64,000 nt of DNA from Mumia sp. zg.B17. Its GTDB lineage: Bacteria > Actinomycetota > Actinomycetes > Propionibacteriales > Nocardioidaceae. The translations under genes were made by a program, and so were the position numbers. The notes beneath the pieces were generated by a model. It was given only the letters and a program-made list of their open reading frames with translations. It was not told where the DNA came from and did not search any database. This document shows, in pieces, positions 15,221 through 25,149 of the stretch (position 1 is its first letter; each line of letters begins with the position of its first letter). Where the stretch lies: the NCBI RefSeq assembly GCF_019550915.1, contig NZ_JAHWCI010000002.1, positions 310,001-374,000 of the forward strand. The letters are read 5' to 3'.

Positions 15221-15261
15221 TTGACGGATGGGTATTGACAGGCTTGTAATTTCACTAGTGT
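15221..15261 (+). promoter_or_regulatory. Candidate promoter(s) for the whiB gene
   Basis: Two overlapping options are visible. TTGACG (15221-15226) with TGTAAT (15245-15250) has an 18-bp spacer; TTGACA (15235-15240) with TAGTGT (15256-15261) has a 15-bp spacer. Either implies a 5' leader of roughly 130-140 nt before the start at 15398, long enough for post-transcriptional control. Confidence 0.45.
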
Positions 15262-15397
15262 CGTCCTCTTGGACGGCTCAGGTGCACGATCGGGACTCTC
15301 ACGAGCCACGATCACGGTCCACGAGGGGTCGAGGACTGGCGCCGGGGCCGGGGGCGGTACGGACCACGGGGACTATCAGGGGCAGGAGGCGAGACTG

Positions 15398-15646
15398 ATG
15401 GAGGACATCTTCCATGCAGACGCCGAGGAGATGGGCTGGCAGGATCGCGCCCTGTGTGCGCAGACCGATCCAGAGGCGTTCTTCCCGGAGAAGGGCGGCT
15501 CGACACGCGAGGCGAAGCGGGTCTGCCTGACCTGCGACGTGCGTGGCGAGTGCCTCGAGTACGCGCTGCAGAACGACGAACGGTTCGGGATCTGGGGCGG
15601 ACTCTCCGAGCGCGAGCGTCGCAAGCTCAAGAAGCACGCGATCTAA
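15398..15646 (+). CDS. whiB2: WhiB-family [4Fe-4S] transcriptional regulator (WhiB2/WhmD-like)
   Basis: The 82-residue protein has the four cluster-binding cysteines C20, C43, C46 and C52 (C-x22-C-x2-C-x5-C), the GIWGG turn at 64-68 and a basic C-terminus RERRKLKKHAI. WhiB proteins bind a [4Fe-4S] cluster and the primary sigma factor. Location beside cofD matches whiB2/whmD of mycobacteria (Rv3260c next to fbiA), a cell-division and septation regulator. The paralogue call rests on synteny. The ATG at 15398 has AGGAGG 8 nt upstream; a longer in-frame opening is non-conserved leader. A hairpin follows at 15651-15680, so the gene is probably monocistronic. Confidence 0.9.
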   Translation: MEDIFHADAEEMGWQDRALCAQTDPEAFFPEKGGSTREAKRVCLTCDVRGECLEYALQNDERFGIWGGLSERERRKLKKHAI

Positions 15647-15650
15647 GTCG

Positions 15651-15680
15651 CCGCGGGGCCGGTCCACGACCGGCCCGCGG
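15651..15680 (+). terminator. Terminator after whiB
   Basis: A 13-bp stem with one bulged G (15651-15664 with 15668-15680, arms beginning CCGCGG) closes a 3-nt loop, 5 bp after the stop. Confidence 0.65.
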
Positions 15681-15746
15681 ACGACGCCCGGCGAGCGCCG
15701 TCGCGCCAGGGCTGGACCGGCCCGGTGAGCGCTCTGGCGTCATGGC

Positions 15747-15752
15747 TAGACT
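15747..15752 (+). promoter_or_regulatory. Candidate -10 for the glycosyltransferase operon (near-leaderless)
   Basis: TAGACT lies 9 nt before the ATG at 15762, giving a predicted 5' leader of 2-3 nt. No Shine-Dalgarno is present. Confidence 0.4.
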
Positions 15753-15761
15753 CGCCCACCT

Positions 15762-18572
15762 ATGATCGAAGGCGTCGAAGAGGGCTTGGTTCCCTCCCGT
15801 GACTGGACCGCCTCGCCCCCCAGCGTCACCGCCGTCATCGTGTGCCGCAACGGCGCGCGGTGGCTCCCTCAGGTTCTCGACTCGCTGGCGTCCCTGTCCC
15901 ACCTCCCGACCGCGGTCGTCGCGGTCGACGTGGCCTCCACGGACGAGACGCGCGAGATTCTCGCCCGTTACCTGCACCCCGCATCGATCAGGACCGCCCC
16001 GGCCGGCACCGGCTTCGGTGACGCCGTCCGTGTCGCCCTCGACGGCGCCCAGCCGACCGAGTGGGTGTGGCTGCTCCACGACGACTCGTCGCCCGGCCCG
16101 GATGCTCTCGCCCACCTGCTCGACCAGGCGACCCAGTCCGAGCGCATCGGCATCGTCGGGCCGAAGCTCCGCGAGTGGCCGTCGCTCAAGCGCCTGCTCG
16201 AGGTCGGTGTGTCGATCACCGGCACCGGGTCACGCGAGACCGGACTCGAGCGCGGTGAGCCGGACCAGGGCCAGCACGACCGCCCACGCGACGTCCTCGC
16301 GGTCAGCACGGCCGGCATGCTCGTCCGCCGCCGCGTCCTCGACGACCTCGGCGGGTTCGACCCGAAGCTCCCCCTCTACTTCGACGACGTCGACCTCGGC
16401 TGGCGTGCCGCGCGGCGCGGCTACCGCGTCCGCGTGGTCCCGAAGTCGGTCTTCTTCCATGTGGAGGCGAGCGCGACCGGCGTACGCCGAGGCTCTCTCT
16501 CCCGGCGCCCACGGCGCGATGCGAGACGGGCGGCGACCTACACGTTGCTGGCCAACGCCAGCCGAGCCGGTTTCTGGTGGCAGTCGGTGCGGCTGCTCCT
16601 CGGCACCTTCTTGCGGGCGCTCGCGCTCCTCGTCGCCAAGGCTCCGCGCGAGGCCGTCGACGAGATCCTCGGAGTCCTGACGGTCTACACGCGTCCGACC
16701 ACGATGATCTCGGCGCGCCGCCGGCGCAACGCCGCCGCGCGGGTCGACGAGAAGACCGTGCGCGAGACGCTGCTGCCGCCACCGCTGATGCCGTACCGCC
16801 ACGGTCTCGACGCCGTGGGCGAGCTGGTCAACACGCTGGTCGGGCCCGCGCCCGAGATGACGGGGCGTCGCGCAGCGGTCGAGGCCCGCCCGGAGGACGA
16901 GGACGACGCGCTGCCCGTCAGCGGGTCCTTCCTGTCGCGCCACCCGTGGGCCGCAACGGTCCTGCTCCTCCTCCTCGTCTCGCTGGTCGCGGCACGGTCG
17001 GTGATCGGCCCTGGACTGCTGGCCGGCGGCGCGCTGCTGCCCGCACCGGACGGCACCGGCGACTGGTGGTCGTTCTTCGTCTCCGGCTCCCACGACGTCA
17101 GCATCGGCAGCGACGTGCCGGCTCCGGGCTACCTGGTCCCCCTCGCCCTCCTCGGCACCCTGCTCGGAGGCAACGCCGACCTCGCGGTCTCGATCGTCGT
17201 CCTCGCCGGCGCGGTCCTCGCCGCGCTCACCGCGCACCGCCTCGCCCGGAGGCTGTTCGTCTCACCGGGCGTGCGGTTGTGGTGGGGAGTGACGTACGGC
17301 GTGCTCGTCGCGACGTCCGGCGCGGTCGCCCAGGGCCGCATCGGGACGGTGGTCGCCCTGGCCGCCGTGCCGGCGATCGTGAACTCGGCCTACCTGCTGA
17401 TGACCCGCCCCAAGGTCACCGACGGGCTCCGGCTCGGCCTGTGGCTCACGCTGGCGACCGCCTTCGCGCCGCTGGCCTACCTGCTGACCGCCGTGCCGCT
17501 GCTGCTCGCCGGTGCGCTGCTCCTGCGTCGCCGTGGGTGGCCGAGCATCAGCACCGCGCTCGTCCTGCCGTGGCTCCTGCTCGGCTCGTGGATGTGGCGA
17601 CGAGCCCTCGACCCCGGCGCCTGGTGGTGGGAGGCGGGACGGGCCGACGCCCACGTGGGTCCGCTCGACCCTCCGACGTGGCAGCTCGCGCTCGGGCACG
17701 CCGGCGGTCCCGGCGCCGCAACCTACGCAACGGGCGCGCTGGTCGTCCTCGGCCTCCTCGCCCTTCTTCGTAGCGAGCGTCGCGGTCCCGTCCTCGTCGC
17801 GTGGGCCGCGGGCCTGTGGGGGCTGGCGTGGGCGAGCCTGGGGGCCGGGTCGCGCTTCACCGACGGCATCTCGACCGGCCCGGCCTGGGTCGGTGTCCCC
17901 GCGACGCTGTGGGTCGCCGCCCTCGCCGCCGCAGCGGGCATGGCGGCCGACGGGCTGAGCGACCGCTGGTCCGGCCGGCCGTTGCGCCGGCGGGTCCTCG
18001 CGGTCGGCACCGCGCTCGCGATCGCCGGACCGCTCCTCGCGACCGGGTGGTGGGTGGTACGCGGCGTCGACGACCCCCTCGAACGCGGTGCGGTCGACCA
18101 GGTCCCCGCGTATCTGGCGTCCCGGGCGAAGGACGGCGCCTCCACGCTCGTCCTGAGCGGGTCGCGCGAGGAAGGCGTGACCCAGCAGGTCTACTCCGGC
18201 GACGGGATGCGGCTCGGTGACGAGGCGGTGCTGCCGGGACCGGAGGCCTTCGGTCCCCTCGACGCCGACGTGCGACAGCTCTTGTCCAACCCGTCGACCG
18301 GTGTGCTCGAGCGGCTCGGCGCGTACGGCATCGAGGCGATCTACGTCCCCGCGCCGGCCGATCCCGACCTCGTCGACGCACTCGAGGTCGCACCAGGGCT
18401 CGAGCCCTCCGGAGGGCCCGAGGGCTCACGGGTCTGGACCTTCACGACGACGGGGGAGCCGCGGGCCCTCCCGGACTCCGCCACCCGTCCGCTGATCGCG
18501 TGGGTCCAGCTGGGTCTTCTCGTCGTCGTCGTCATCGCGGCGGCGCCCGGACGAACGAGGGAGGTGCGATGA
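15762..18572 (+). CDS. Membrane-bound family 2 glycosyltransferase
   Basis: The protein has 936 residues. The N-terminal GT-A domain (about 15-250) has AVIVCRNGARWLPQVLDSL, VVAVDVASTDETREIL, WLLHDDSSPGPDAL (the DxD-like site), STAGMLVRRRVLDDLGGFD and LYFDDVDLGWRAARRGYRV with the acidic acceptor-site motif. From about 390 to 775 come many hydrophobic helices, then a soluble domain and a final membrane helix before the stop. The architecture fits a polytopic sugar transferase using a lipid-linked or nucleotide sugar for an envelope polysaccharide. Placement beside manB and LCP genes supports a cell-wall or lipoglycan role; acceptor and sugar are unknown. The stop overlaps the next ATG. Confidence 0.88.
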   Translation: MIEGVEEGLVPSRDWTASPPSVTAVIVCRNGARWLPQVLDSLASLSHLPTAVVAVDVASTDETREILARYLHPASIRTAPAGTGFGDAVRVALDGAQPTEWVWLLHDDSSPGPDALAHLLDQATQSERIGIVGPKLREWPSLKRLLEVGVSITGTGSRETGLERGEPDQGQHDRPRDVLAVSTAGMLVRRRVLDDLGGFDPKLPLYFDDVDLGWRAARRGYRVRVVPKSVFFHVEASATGVRRGSLSRRPRRDARRAATYTLLANASRAGFWWQSVRLLLGTFLRALALLVAKAPREAVDEILGVLTVYTRPTTMISARRRRNAAARVDEKTVRETLLPPPLMPYRHGLDAVGELVNTLVGPAPEMTGRRAAVEARPEDEDDALPVSGSFLSRHPWAATVLLLLLVSLVAARSVIGPGLLAGGALLPAPDGTGDWWSFFVSGSHDVSIGSDVPAPGYLVPLALLGTLLGGNADLAVSIVVLAGAVLAALTAHRLARRLFVSPGVRLWWGVTYGVLVATSGAVAQGRIGTVVALAAVPAIVNSAYLLMTRPKVTDGLRLGLWLTLATAFAPLAYLLTAVPLLLAGALLLRRRGWPSISTALVLPWLLLGSWMWRRALDPGAWWWEAGRADAHVGPLDPPTWQLALGHAGGPGAATYATGALVVLGLLALLRSERRGPVLVAWAAGLWGLAWASLGAGSRFTDGISTGPAWVGVPATLWVAALAAAAGMAADGLSDRWSGRPLRRRVLAVGTALAIAGPLLATGWWVVRGVDDPLERGAVDQVPAYLASRAKDGASTLVLSGSREEGVTQQVYSGDGMRLGDEAVLPGPEAFGPLDADVRQLLSNPSTGVLERLGAYGIEAIYVPAPADPDLVDALEVAPGLEPSGGPEGSRVWTFTTTGEPRALPDSATRPLIAWVQLGLLVVVVIAAAPGRTREVR

Positions 18573-20083
18573 GCCCGCGGAAGTCCAAGCGCAAGGCCGG
18601 CGGCCGCCGCGTCAAGGACCAGGTCGTCGAGACCACCTCGGCGGCACTCGCCCTCGGTGCACAGTCGGGACGGCTGGTGATCGGGGCGATCGTCGTCGCG
18701 GCGCTGCTGCTGGTCGTCGGGGAGATCCGTACCGCGTCGTCGGGGGAGTCCCCCGAGCCGCCGTCGGAGCAGCGTGTCAGCGCGCTCACGTACGGGTGCC
18801 CGGCCTTCCTCCAGTCCCGTACCGCCTCGTCGACCACCGTCGCGGTCGCCTCCCTCCCGGGTGAGAAGCGCGACGGTGGATCACGCACGGTCGTCCGGCT
18901 CCCCGGGGGCGATCCTGTCGCCGGCCTCGCCGATGCGCCGCGCGGGACGTGGGCGACGGCGTCCGCCGGACGTGGGACCCGTGCCGTCCTCGTCGACGCC
19001 GCGGGCGCCCAGGCGCCCGGCACCGTCGCGTACTCGGCCTCCCGAGCGACGCTCGCCGACGGCGGGGGTCTCGCGGTGGCGGCCTGTCCGCGCCCGGCGC
19101 CCGAGCGCTGGTTCGTCGGTGCCGGGAGCACGCCTCAGCGCAGCACCGCGCTCGTGCTGACGAACACGTCGAGCTCGCGGGGCGTCGTGGACCTGACCCT
19201 GTACGGCGACGGTGGACCGATCGAGGGGGTCGGCACCCGCGGGATCGTGGTCGACGCCGGCAGCGCTCGGGTGCTCCGGCTCACCCAGCTCACCTCGGAC
19301 GACTCCGAGCTCGCCGTCCGCGCGGTCGTCCGCCGGGGAGCGGTGGCCGTCGGCGCGGTCGACATCGCGGCGGGTGCTTCTCCGGGCAGCGAGTTCCTTC
19401 CCGGATCGGCGCTTCCCGCGACCGACCAGACCGTGGCCGGAGTGCCCGCGCAGCGTGGCTCGCGGACGCTGCTCATCGCCAACCCCTCGGACCGGACGGC
19501 CACCGTGGGCCTCTCGATCGCGACGAACGACGGCGTCTTCACCCCCTCGGGCCTGGAGTCCGTCGACGCCGCTCCCCAGTCGGTGACCTCGGTGACGCTT
19601 CCCGCCGACATCAGCCCTCGGGCGTACGCGGTGCGACTCGCCTCGGACGTTCCCGTCACCGCGTCGGTCCGCACCCGCTCCGGGCGGGACCACGCCTACT
19701 CCGTCGCCGCGGTGCCGTGGCAGGGGACCGCGGCGATGCCCGTCCAGATCGGCTCGTCGTTGCGACCCGGCGGCTCCGCGCTCGTGGTGAGCGCCGACGG
19801 CGACCGTCCTGCGGCGCTGACGGTGACCGCTCACGCGGAGGACGGCTCCGAGCTCGGCACGGCCGACGTCAAGGCGCCGGCAGGGACGACGACGTCGCTC
19901 GACCCGTTCGGCTCCGGCGGCGTCGGTGTCGCCGCAGGCAAGGTGTCGTACCTGACGATAGAGACGACGAGCGGCTCGGTGCGGGCGGCCGCCTCGTACA
20001 CCGGCGGCGGGCTCGCCGTCACGCCGTTGAGCGCCGCGCCGGTTCGTGAGGCGGCTCCTGTCGTGCGGGCCGGGGCGCCCTGA
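18569..20083 (+). CDS. DUF5719 family membrane-anchored extracellular protein
   Basis: The protein has 504 residues from the ATG at 18569, which overlaps the glycosyltransferase stop. A very basic N-terminus (SPRKSKRKAGGRR) precedes one membrane helix (LVIGAIVVAALLLVVGEI, about 33-50), giving an N-in anchor. The exported part is beta-rich with repeats of a strand-turn type (LVLTNTSSSRGVVDLTLYG; LLIANPSDRTATVGLSI), suggesting Ig-like modules. In actinobacteria this family directly follows the GT2 gene beside whiB. It probably forms a pair with the glycosyltransferase, as a scaffold or glycan-binding subunit, but its activity is unknown. Confidence 0.78.
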   Translation: MSPRKSKRKAGGRRVKDQVVETTSAALALGAQSGRLVIGAIVVAALLLVVGEIRTASSGESPEPPSEQRVSALTYGCPAFLQSRTASSTTVAVASLPGEKRDGGSRTVVRLPGGDPVAGLADAPRGTWATASAGRGTRAVLVDAAGAQAPGTVAYSASRATLADGGGLAVAACPRPAPERWFVGAGSTPQRSTALVLTNTSSSRGVVDLTLYGDGGPIEGVGTRGIVVDAGSARVLRLTQLTSDDSELAVRAVVRRGAVAVGAVDIAAGASPGSEFLPGSALPATDQTVAGVPAQRGSRTLLIANPSDRTATVGLSIATNDGVFTPSGLESVDAAPQSVTSVTLPADISPRAYAVRLASDVPVTASVRTRSGRDHAYSVAAVPWQGTAAMPVQIGSSLRPGGSALVVSADGDRPAALTVTAHAEDGSELGTADVKAPAGTTTSLDPFGSGGVGVAAGKVSYLTIETTSGSVRAAASYTGGGLAVTPLSAAPVREAAPVVRAGAP

Positions 20084-20095
20084 CCGGTCAGGCGC
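20075..20095. terminator. Palindromic hairpin over two convergent stop codons
   Basis: CCTGACCGGTCAGG (20079-20092) is a perfect 14-bp palindrome with further pairing outside a bulged C. It contains the TGA of the DUF5719 gene and the stop of the convergent zincin-like gene. Confidence 0.5.
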
Positions 20096-20546
20096 GCGGG
20101 TCGACCTCGTCGGGGTCGACCTGCCAGAACGCCGCGAGCTGGTCGACGAGCACGCTCAGCACCAGGTCGTCGAGCTCTGCTCGCGACGTCGCCCGGTGCT
20201 GGACGGGCTGACGGAAGAGGACGACACGCGGCCGCCCGCGGTCGGCGACGACCGTTCCGAGCGGCACCTCCTCGCGCCACCGCCGTGGCAGCACCGGGAC
20301 GTCCTCGACCGCGACGTCGACCTGCTCGAGCGCCGACGAGTGCCGGGTCCGCAGGCGGGCGATCGCTCCGAGGACGGCGGTGTCGAACTGTGCCCGGCGG
20401 TCCCACGCACCTGGGACACCCTCGGGCGAGAGCGGGCCGGGCAGCGCCACCGGTCCGCGGAACCCCCGGCCGCGGCGGTCCCGCCGGCTCCCGCCGCGGG
20501 GCTCCACCAGCGGAGGGACCCGCGGATGCGAACGAGCGCTCCTCAT
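20088..20546 (-). CDS. Zincin-like metallopeptidase family protein with degenerate motif
   Basis: The 152-residue protein starts with a basic RRDRRGRGFRGPVALPGPLSP segment, as in the actinobacterial zincin-like (PF06262-related) proteins encoded beside whiB2/DUF3499. It ends with a helix and DPDEVDPRA. Relatives, as I recall them, carry a helix of the type VHEVVVEQVAELLG. Here the equivalent is LVLSVLVDQLAAFWQV (about 128-143), with no His-Glu pair. Metal-dependent proteolysis is therefore unlikely, and the protein may be a structural relative. GAAGGAGGG abuts the ATG at 20546. It is divergent from DUF3499 and converges on DUF5719. Confidence 0.7.
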   Translation of the reverse strand: MRSARSHPRVPPLVEPRGGSRRDRRGRGFRGPVALPGPLSPEGVPGAWDRRAQFDTAVLGAIARLRTRHSSALEQVDVAVEDVPVLPRRWREEVPLGTVVADRGRPRVVLFRQPVQHRATSRAELDDLVLSVLVDQLAAFWQVDPDEVDPRA

Positions 20547-20652
20547 CCCTCCTTCTATCCCGCGGGCCGACGGTGCGCAAGGACGCCGTCGGTGCGGTGC
20601 CGGACAGTCGTCGCGGCGGTGCGCCGCGTCCTGGACGGCGGATGCGGCACGC

Positions 20653-20658
20653 TACCCT
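20653..20658 (+). promoter_or_regulatory. Candidate -10 of leaderless promoter for DUF3499 and manB
   Basis: TACCCT is followed by CGCGGG (6 nt) and the GTG at 20665. No Shine-Dalgarno is usable. Confidence 0.5.
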
Positions 20659-20664
20659 CGCGGG

Positions 20665-21009
20665 GTGAGCCCCCTGCGTCGATGCACCCGCCCCGCGTGC
20701 GTGCGACCCGCCGTGGCGACGCTGACGTACGTGTACGCCGACAAGACCGCCGTGCTGGGTCCGTTGGCCGTCTACGCCGAGCCGCACAGCTACGACCTGT
20801 GCGAGAACCACGCCGAGCGCCTGTCGGCGCCCAAGGGCTGGGAGGTTCTCAGGCTCGAGATCGACCTCGCCGTCCAGGCGCCCTCACCGGACGACCTCGA
20901 GGCGCTCGCCGACGCCGTGCGCGAGGCGGCCCAGGCGCCGCCGCCGGTCGCCGGCCCCACCGAAACGACACGACGCGGGCACCTCCGCGTCCTGGGACCA
21001 CAGGACTGA
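20665..21009 (+). CDS. DUF3499 family protein
   Basis: The protein has 114 residues from the GTG at 20665. A probable zinc site is formed by CTRPAC near the N-terminus (Cys7 and Cys12) and the DLCENH segment (Cys and His about 48-51). The family core YVYADKTAVLGPLAVYAEPHSYDLCENHAERLSAPKGWEV is intact. The last 35 residues are Ala/Pro-rich. Function is unknown, but it is a constant neighbour of manB and whiB2 in actinobacteria. The TGA overlaps the manB ATG (TGATG), so translation is coupled. Upstream in-frame sequence is Arg-rich and non-conserved, and is excluded. Confidence 0.85.
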   Translation: MSPLRRCTRPACVRPAVATLTYVYADKTAVLGPLAVYAEPHSYDLCENHAERLSAPKGWEVLRLEIDLAVQAPSPDDLEALADAVREAAQAPPPVAGPTETTRRGHLRVLGPQD

Positions 21010-22403
21010 TGATGACCCCTGACACTCTTGCCGCGCGCCTCTCTGTCCTCGTGAAGTCGTACGACGTGCGCGGCGCGTCTCCGGAGGTGCTCGACGCCGA
21101 CGTGGCGAGGGCGCTCGGCGCTGCCTTCGCCGTCGAGACCGGCGCCGCCCCCGGGGACGACGGGGCTGCAGGCTCGGTCGTCATCGGCCACGACATGCGC
21201 GTCACCTCGCCCGAGCTGGCAGACGCCCTCGCCGAAGGCGTCACGAGCACCGGTGCCGACGTGGTCGCGATCGGGCTCGCGTCCACCGACATGCTCTACT
21301 ACGCGTCCGGGGCGTGGGAGCTGCCGGGGATCATGGTCACCGCCAGCCACAACCCGAGCGGCGACAACGGGCTCAAGCTCTGCCGCGCCGGCGCTCGGCC
21401 GATCGGTCGCGACACCGGCCTGTCCGCCATCGCCGAGCGCGCCGTCAAGGGCGTCGACCCCGTCGTGGCGCGGGGTTCGGTCGTGGCGCGCGATGCCCTG
21501 ACCGCCTACGCGCTGCGGGTCACCGAGCTGGTCTCGGTGCCCGCCGGGCCGCGGCCGCTCAAGGTCGTCGTCGACGCCGCCAACGGGATGGGCGGACTCA
21601 TCGTCCCCGCCGTCTTCGCGCGCCTCGACGTCGAGCTCCACGGCCTCTACATGGACCTGGACGGCACCTTCCCCAACCACCCCGCCGACCCGCTCGACCC
21701 GGCCAACCTGGTCGACCTCCAGCGGGCGGTGCGCGAGCAGGGTGCCGATGTGGGTCTGGCCTTCGACGGCGATGCCGACCGCTGCTTCGTCGTCGACGAG
21801 CGCGGCGAGCTGGTGTCCCCGTCGGCGGTGACCGCGTTGATCGCCGCCCGCGAGCTCGCGACTCACCCCGGCGAGACGGTCCTCCACAACGTCATCACCT
21901 CGCGAGCGGTGCGGGAGGTGATCCTCGAGAGCGGCGGCACCCCTGTCCGTACCCCGGTGGGTCACTCCTTGATCAAGGCGGAGATGGCGCGCACCGGCGC
22001 CGTCTTCGGCGGCGAGCACTCCGGGCACTACTACTTCCGCGACTTCTCCCTCGCCGACTCCGGCATGCTCGCCGCGCTGCACGTGATGGCGGCGATGAAC
22101 GCTGCCGGGTGCCCGTTGTCCGACGTCGTCGCGCAGTACGAGCGCTACCCGTCCTCGGGAGAGATCAACAATCGCGTCGCCGATGCCGCGGCCGTGACGG
22201 CCCGCGTGGCGGCGGCGTACGCCGAGTACGACCAGGACCGCCTCGACGGCCTCACCGTCACCGCGGACACCTGGTGGTTCAACCTCCGCAGCTCGCAGAC
22301 CGAGCCGCTGCTGCGGCTCAACGTCGAGGCCGACGACGAGGCGACGCTGGCCCGCGTCCGTGACAACGTCCTCACGCTCATCCACCAGGAGGAGACCCCA
22401 TGA
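21009..22403 (+). CDS. manB: Phosphomannomutase/phosphoglucomutase
   Basis: The 464-residue alpha-D-phosphohexomutase interconverts hexose 6- and 1-phosphates, supplying mannose 1-phosphate for GDP-mannose and mannolipids. All four domains are visible: phosphoserine loop [13 protein letters not shown] with Ser113, Mg-binding DGDADR near 253, sugar-recognition [11 protein letters not shown] near 335, and phosphate-binding [15 protein letters not shown] near 430. The start is ATG 21009 (a second ATG directly follows), overlapping the DUF3499 stop. Its own TGA overlaps the ATG of the Trm112-like gene, giving a tight DUF3499-manB-Trm112-SIS operon. Confidence 0.93.
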   Translation: MMTPDTLAARLSVLVKSYDVRGASPEVLDADVARALGAAFAVETGAAPGDDGAAGSVVIGHDMRVTSPELADALAEGVTSTGADVVAIGLASTDMLYYASGAWELPGIMVTASHNPSGDNGLKLCRAGARPIGRDTGLSAIAERAVKGVDPVVARGSVVARDALTAYALRVTELVSVPAGPRPLKVVVDAANGMGGLIVPAVFARLDVELHGLYMDLDGTFPNHPADPLDPANLVDLQRAVREQGADVGLAFDGDADRCFVVDERGELVSPSAVTALIAARELATHPGETVLHNVITSRAVREVILESGGTPVRTPVGHSLIKAEMARTGAVFGGEHSGHYYFRDFSLADSGMLAALHVMAAMNAAGCPLSDVVAQYERYPSSGEINNRVADAAAVTARVAAAYAEYDQDRLDGLTVTADTWWFNLRSSQTEPLLRLNVEADDEATLARVRDNVLTLIHQEETP

Positions 22404-22573
22404 ACCTCGACCCCGCGCTGCTCGACATCCTCGTCTGCCCCCAGTGCCGCGCCACGCTCGCCGTGGACGTGGACCGCGACGAGCTGGTCTGCCACCTGTG
22501 CCGGCTCGCCTATCCGGTCCGCGACGACATCCCGGTGATGCTCGTCGGCGAGGCCCGCAGCCTGGCCGACTGA
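22400..22573 (+). CDS. Trm112-like small zinc-ribbon protein
   Basis: The protein has 57 residues: [16 protein letters not shown] followed by a short strand pair, [18 protein letters not shown] and a short tail. Four cysteines (C13, C16, C31, C34) form a zinc ribbon, and the DILVCP and [11 protein letters not shown] motifs are diagnostic of the Trm112/UPF0434 family. Eukaryotic and archaeal members activate methyltransferases; the bacterial role is not settled. The ATG overlaps the manB stop (ATGA), and the SIS gene starts 19 bp after its stop. Confidence 0.88.
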   Translation: MNLDPALLDILVCPQCRATLAVDVDRDELVCHLCRLAYPVRDDIPVMLVGEARSLAD

Positions 22574-22592
22574 CACAGGCATCGGACGAGCC

Positions 22593-23603
22593 GTGTTCGA
22601 CGACGCGCTGCTGGACGACGAAGGCGCCCTGACGCGCGCCGACCCGGTCCTGCGTGAGCTGGCCCAGTCCGGCGCGCGGGTCAGGATGGACACCCACACC
22701 GCGGCGGAGGTCGTCGCGTCGCTCGCGCACGACGACGACCAGCGTCCTCGGGCGGTCGTCGCCGCAGGCCCGGCCGCCCGCCTGCTGCGCGCCGTGCTCG
22801 AGCCCGTGTGCCCCGTGCCGTTCGTCGCCTGGCCCGGGCCCGGCCTGCCCGGATGGGCAGGCAACCTCGACCTGGTCGTCGCGCTGGGTGCTCCCGACGG
22901 TCAGGCGGCCCACTCGACGGCCGCCGAGGCCGTACGCCGGGGGTGCCCGATGCTGCTCGTCACCGCGGCGACCTCTCCGCTCGCCGAGGTCGGCGCCTCT
23001 CGCTGGACGACCCTGCTGCCGACCGCGACCTCCGACGGGCTGACGTCGTCGGTCGTGGCTCTCCAGGCCCTCGCTGCGCTCGGGCTCGCCCCGGCCGTCG
23101 ACGCCGACGAGGTGGCAGCGGCGCTCGACACGGTGGCGGTCGAATGCTCGCCGTTCCACGACCTCGGTTCCAACCGGGCCAAGCAGCTCGCGTCAGGGCT
23201 CGGTGACACGGTCCCGCTGGTGTGGGGCGGCAGCGTCCTCGCGGCACGGGCCGCGCGCCGGTGGGCGGAGGGGCTGCGTCGGGTCTCCGCGCGCCCGGCT
23301 CTCGCGGCGGAGGCCGACGACCTGGTCGCGGTGCTGCAGGCCAGCCCGCGCCGGGACGTGTTCGCCGACCCCTTCGAGGACCCGGTCGAAGGCGCCTCCC
23401 CGTACCTCGTGCTGCTCGACGACCAGGTCGACGCGCCGACGGTGCGGGTCGACCGGGGCCGCGTCCTGGGTGCGGCGCAGAGCCAAGGGGTGCGGCACGA
23501 CGAGGTGGCGTCGGTCGGGGGCGGGGAGGTGGCGCGGTATGCCTCGCTGGTGGCAATCGGCGGCTACGCGGCGGCGTACCTCGCGGTCGGTCTCGGACGA
23601 TGA
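22593..23603 (+). CDS. SIS-domain protein, phosphoglucose/phosphomannose isomerase-like
   Basis: The 336-residue protein is predicted to bind a phosphosugar through a SIS fold. It has VVAAGPAARLLRAVLEP near 53, DLVVALGAPDGQAAHSTAAEAVRRGCPMLLVTA near 93-126, and a C-terminal domain with VWGGSVLAARAARRWAEGL near 210 and LVLLDDQ. The layout matches the actinobacterial protein encoded after manB (Rv3256c-like), proposed as an alternative mannose/glucose phosphate isomerase. Catalytic residues cannot be assigned with certainty. The GTG at 22593 has only a weak GGACGAG upstream. A class I manA gene, which follows in mycobacteria, is absent here. Confidence 0.8.
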   Translation: MFDDALLDDEGALTRADPVLRELAQSGARVRMDTHTAAEVVASLAHDDDQRPRAVVAAGPAARLLRAVLEPVCPVPFVAWPGPGLPGWAGNLDLVVALGAPDGQAAHSTAAEAVRRGCPMLLVTAATSPLAEVGASRWTTLLPTATSDGLTSSVVALQALAALGLAPAVDADEVAAALDTVAVECSPFHDLGSNRAKQLASGLGDTVPLVWGGSVLAARAARRWAEGLRRVSARPALAAEADDLVAVLQASPRRDVFADPFEDPVEGASPYLVLLDDQVDAPTVRVDRGRVLGAAQSQGVRHDEVASVGGGEVARYASLVAIGGYAAAYLAVGLGR

Positions 23604-23684
23604 GCGGCGGCGGGGCGTCGTAGCCTGCGGAGATCGGTGACCCGGCACATCGACACGGTGGCCCGGATGCTTCACCAGCCTGGC

Positions 23685-23690
23685 TACGAT
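23685..23690 (+). promoter_or_regulatory. Candidate -10 of leaderless promoter for ahcY
   Basis: TACGAT is followed by GGAGGA (6 nt) and the ATG at 23697. The GGAGGA abuts the ATG and is too close to work as a Shine-Dalgarno. No S-adenosylhomocysteine riboswitch-like leader is possible if transcription starts at the ATG. Confidence 0.55.
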
Positions 23691-23696
23691 GGAGGA

Positions 23697-25127
<1,431 letters not shown>

Positions 25128-25149
25128 GCCTTCGGCGGAGGAGACACAC

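Noticed and set aside
20790-23159. Open frame of 789 codons on the minus strand opposite manB and the SIS gene
   Set aside because: Same GC-driven artefact. The plus strand has overlapping conserved genes with coupled starts, and the antisense product is low-complexity His/Arg/Gly-rich.
23604-23696. S-adenosylhomocysteine riboswitch before ahcY
   Set aside because: The gap is only 93 bp and the -10 at 23685 places transcription start at the ATG, leaving no leader RNA.
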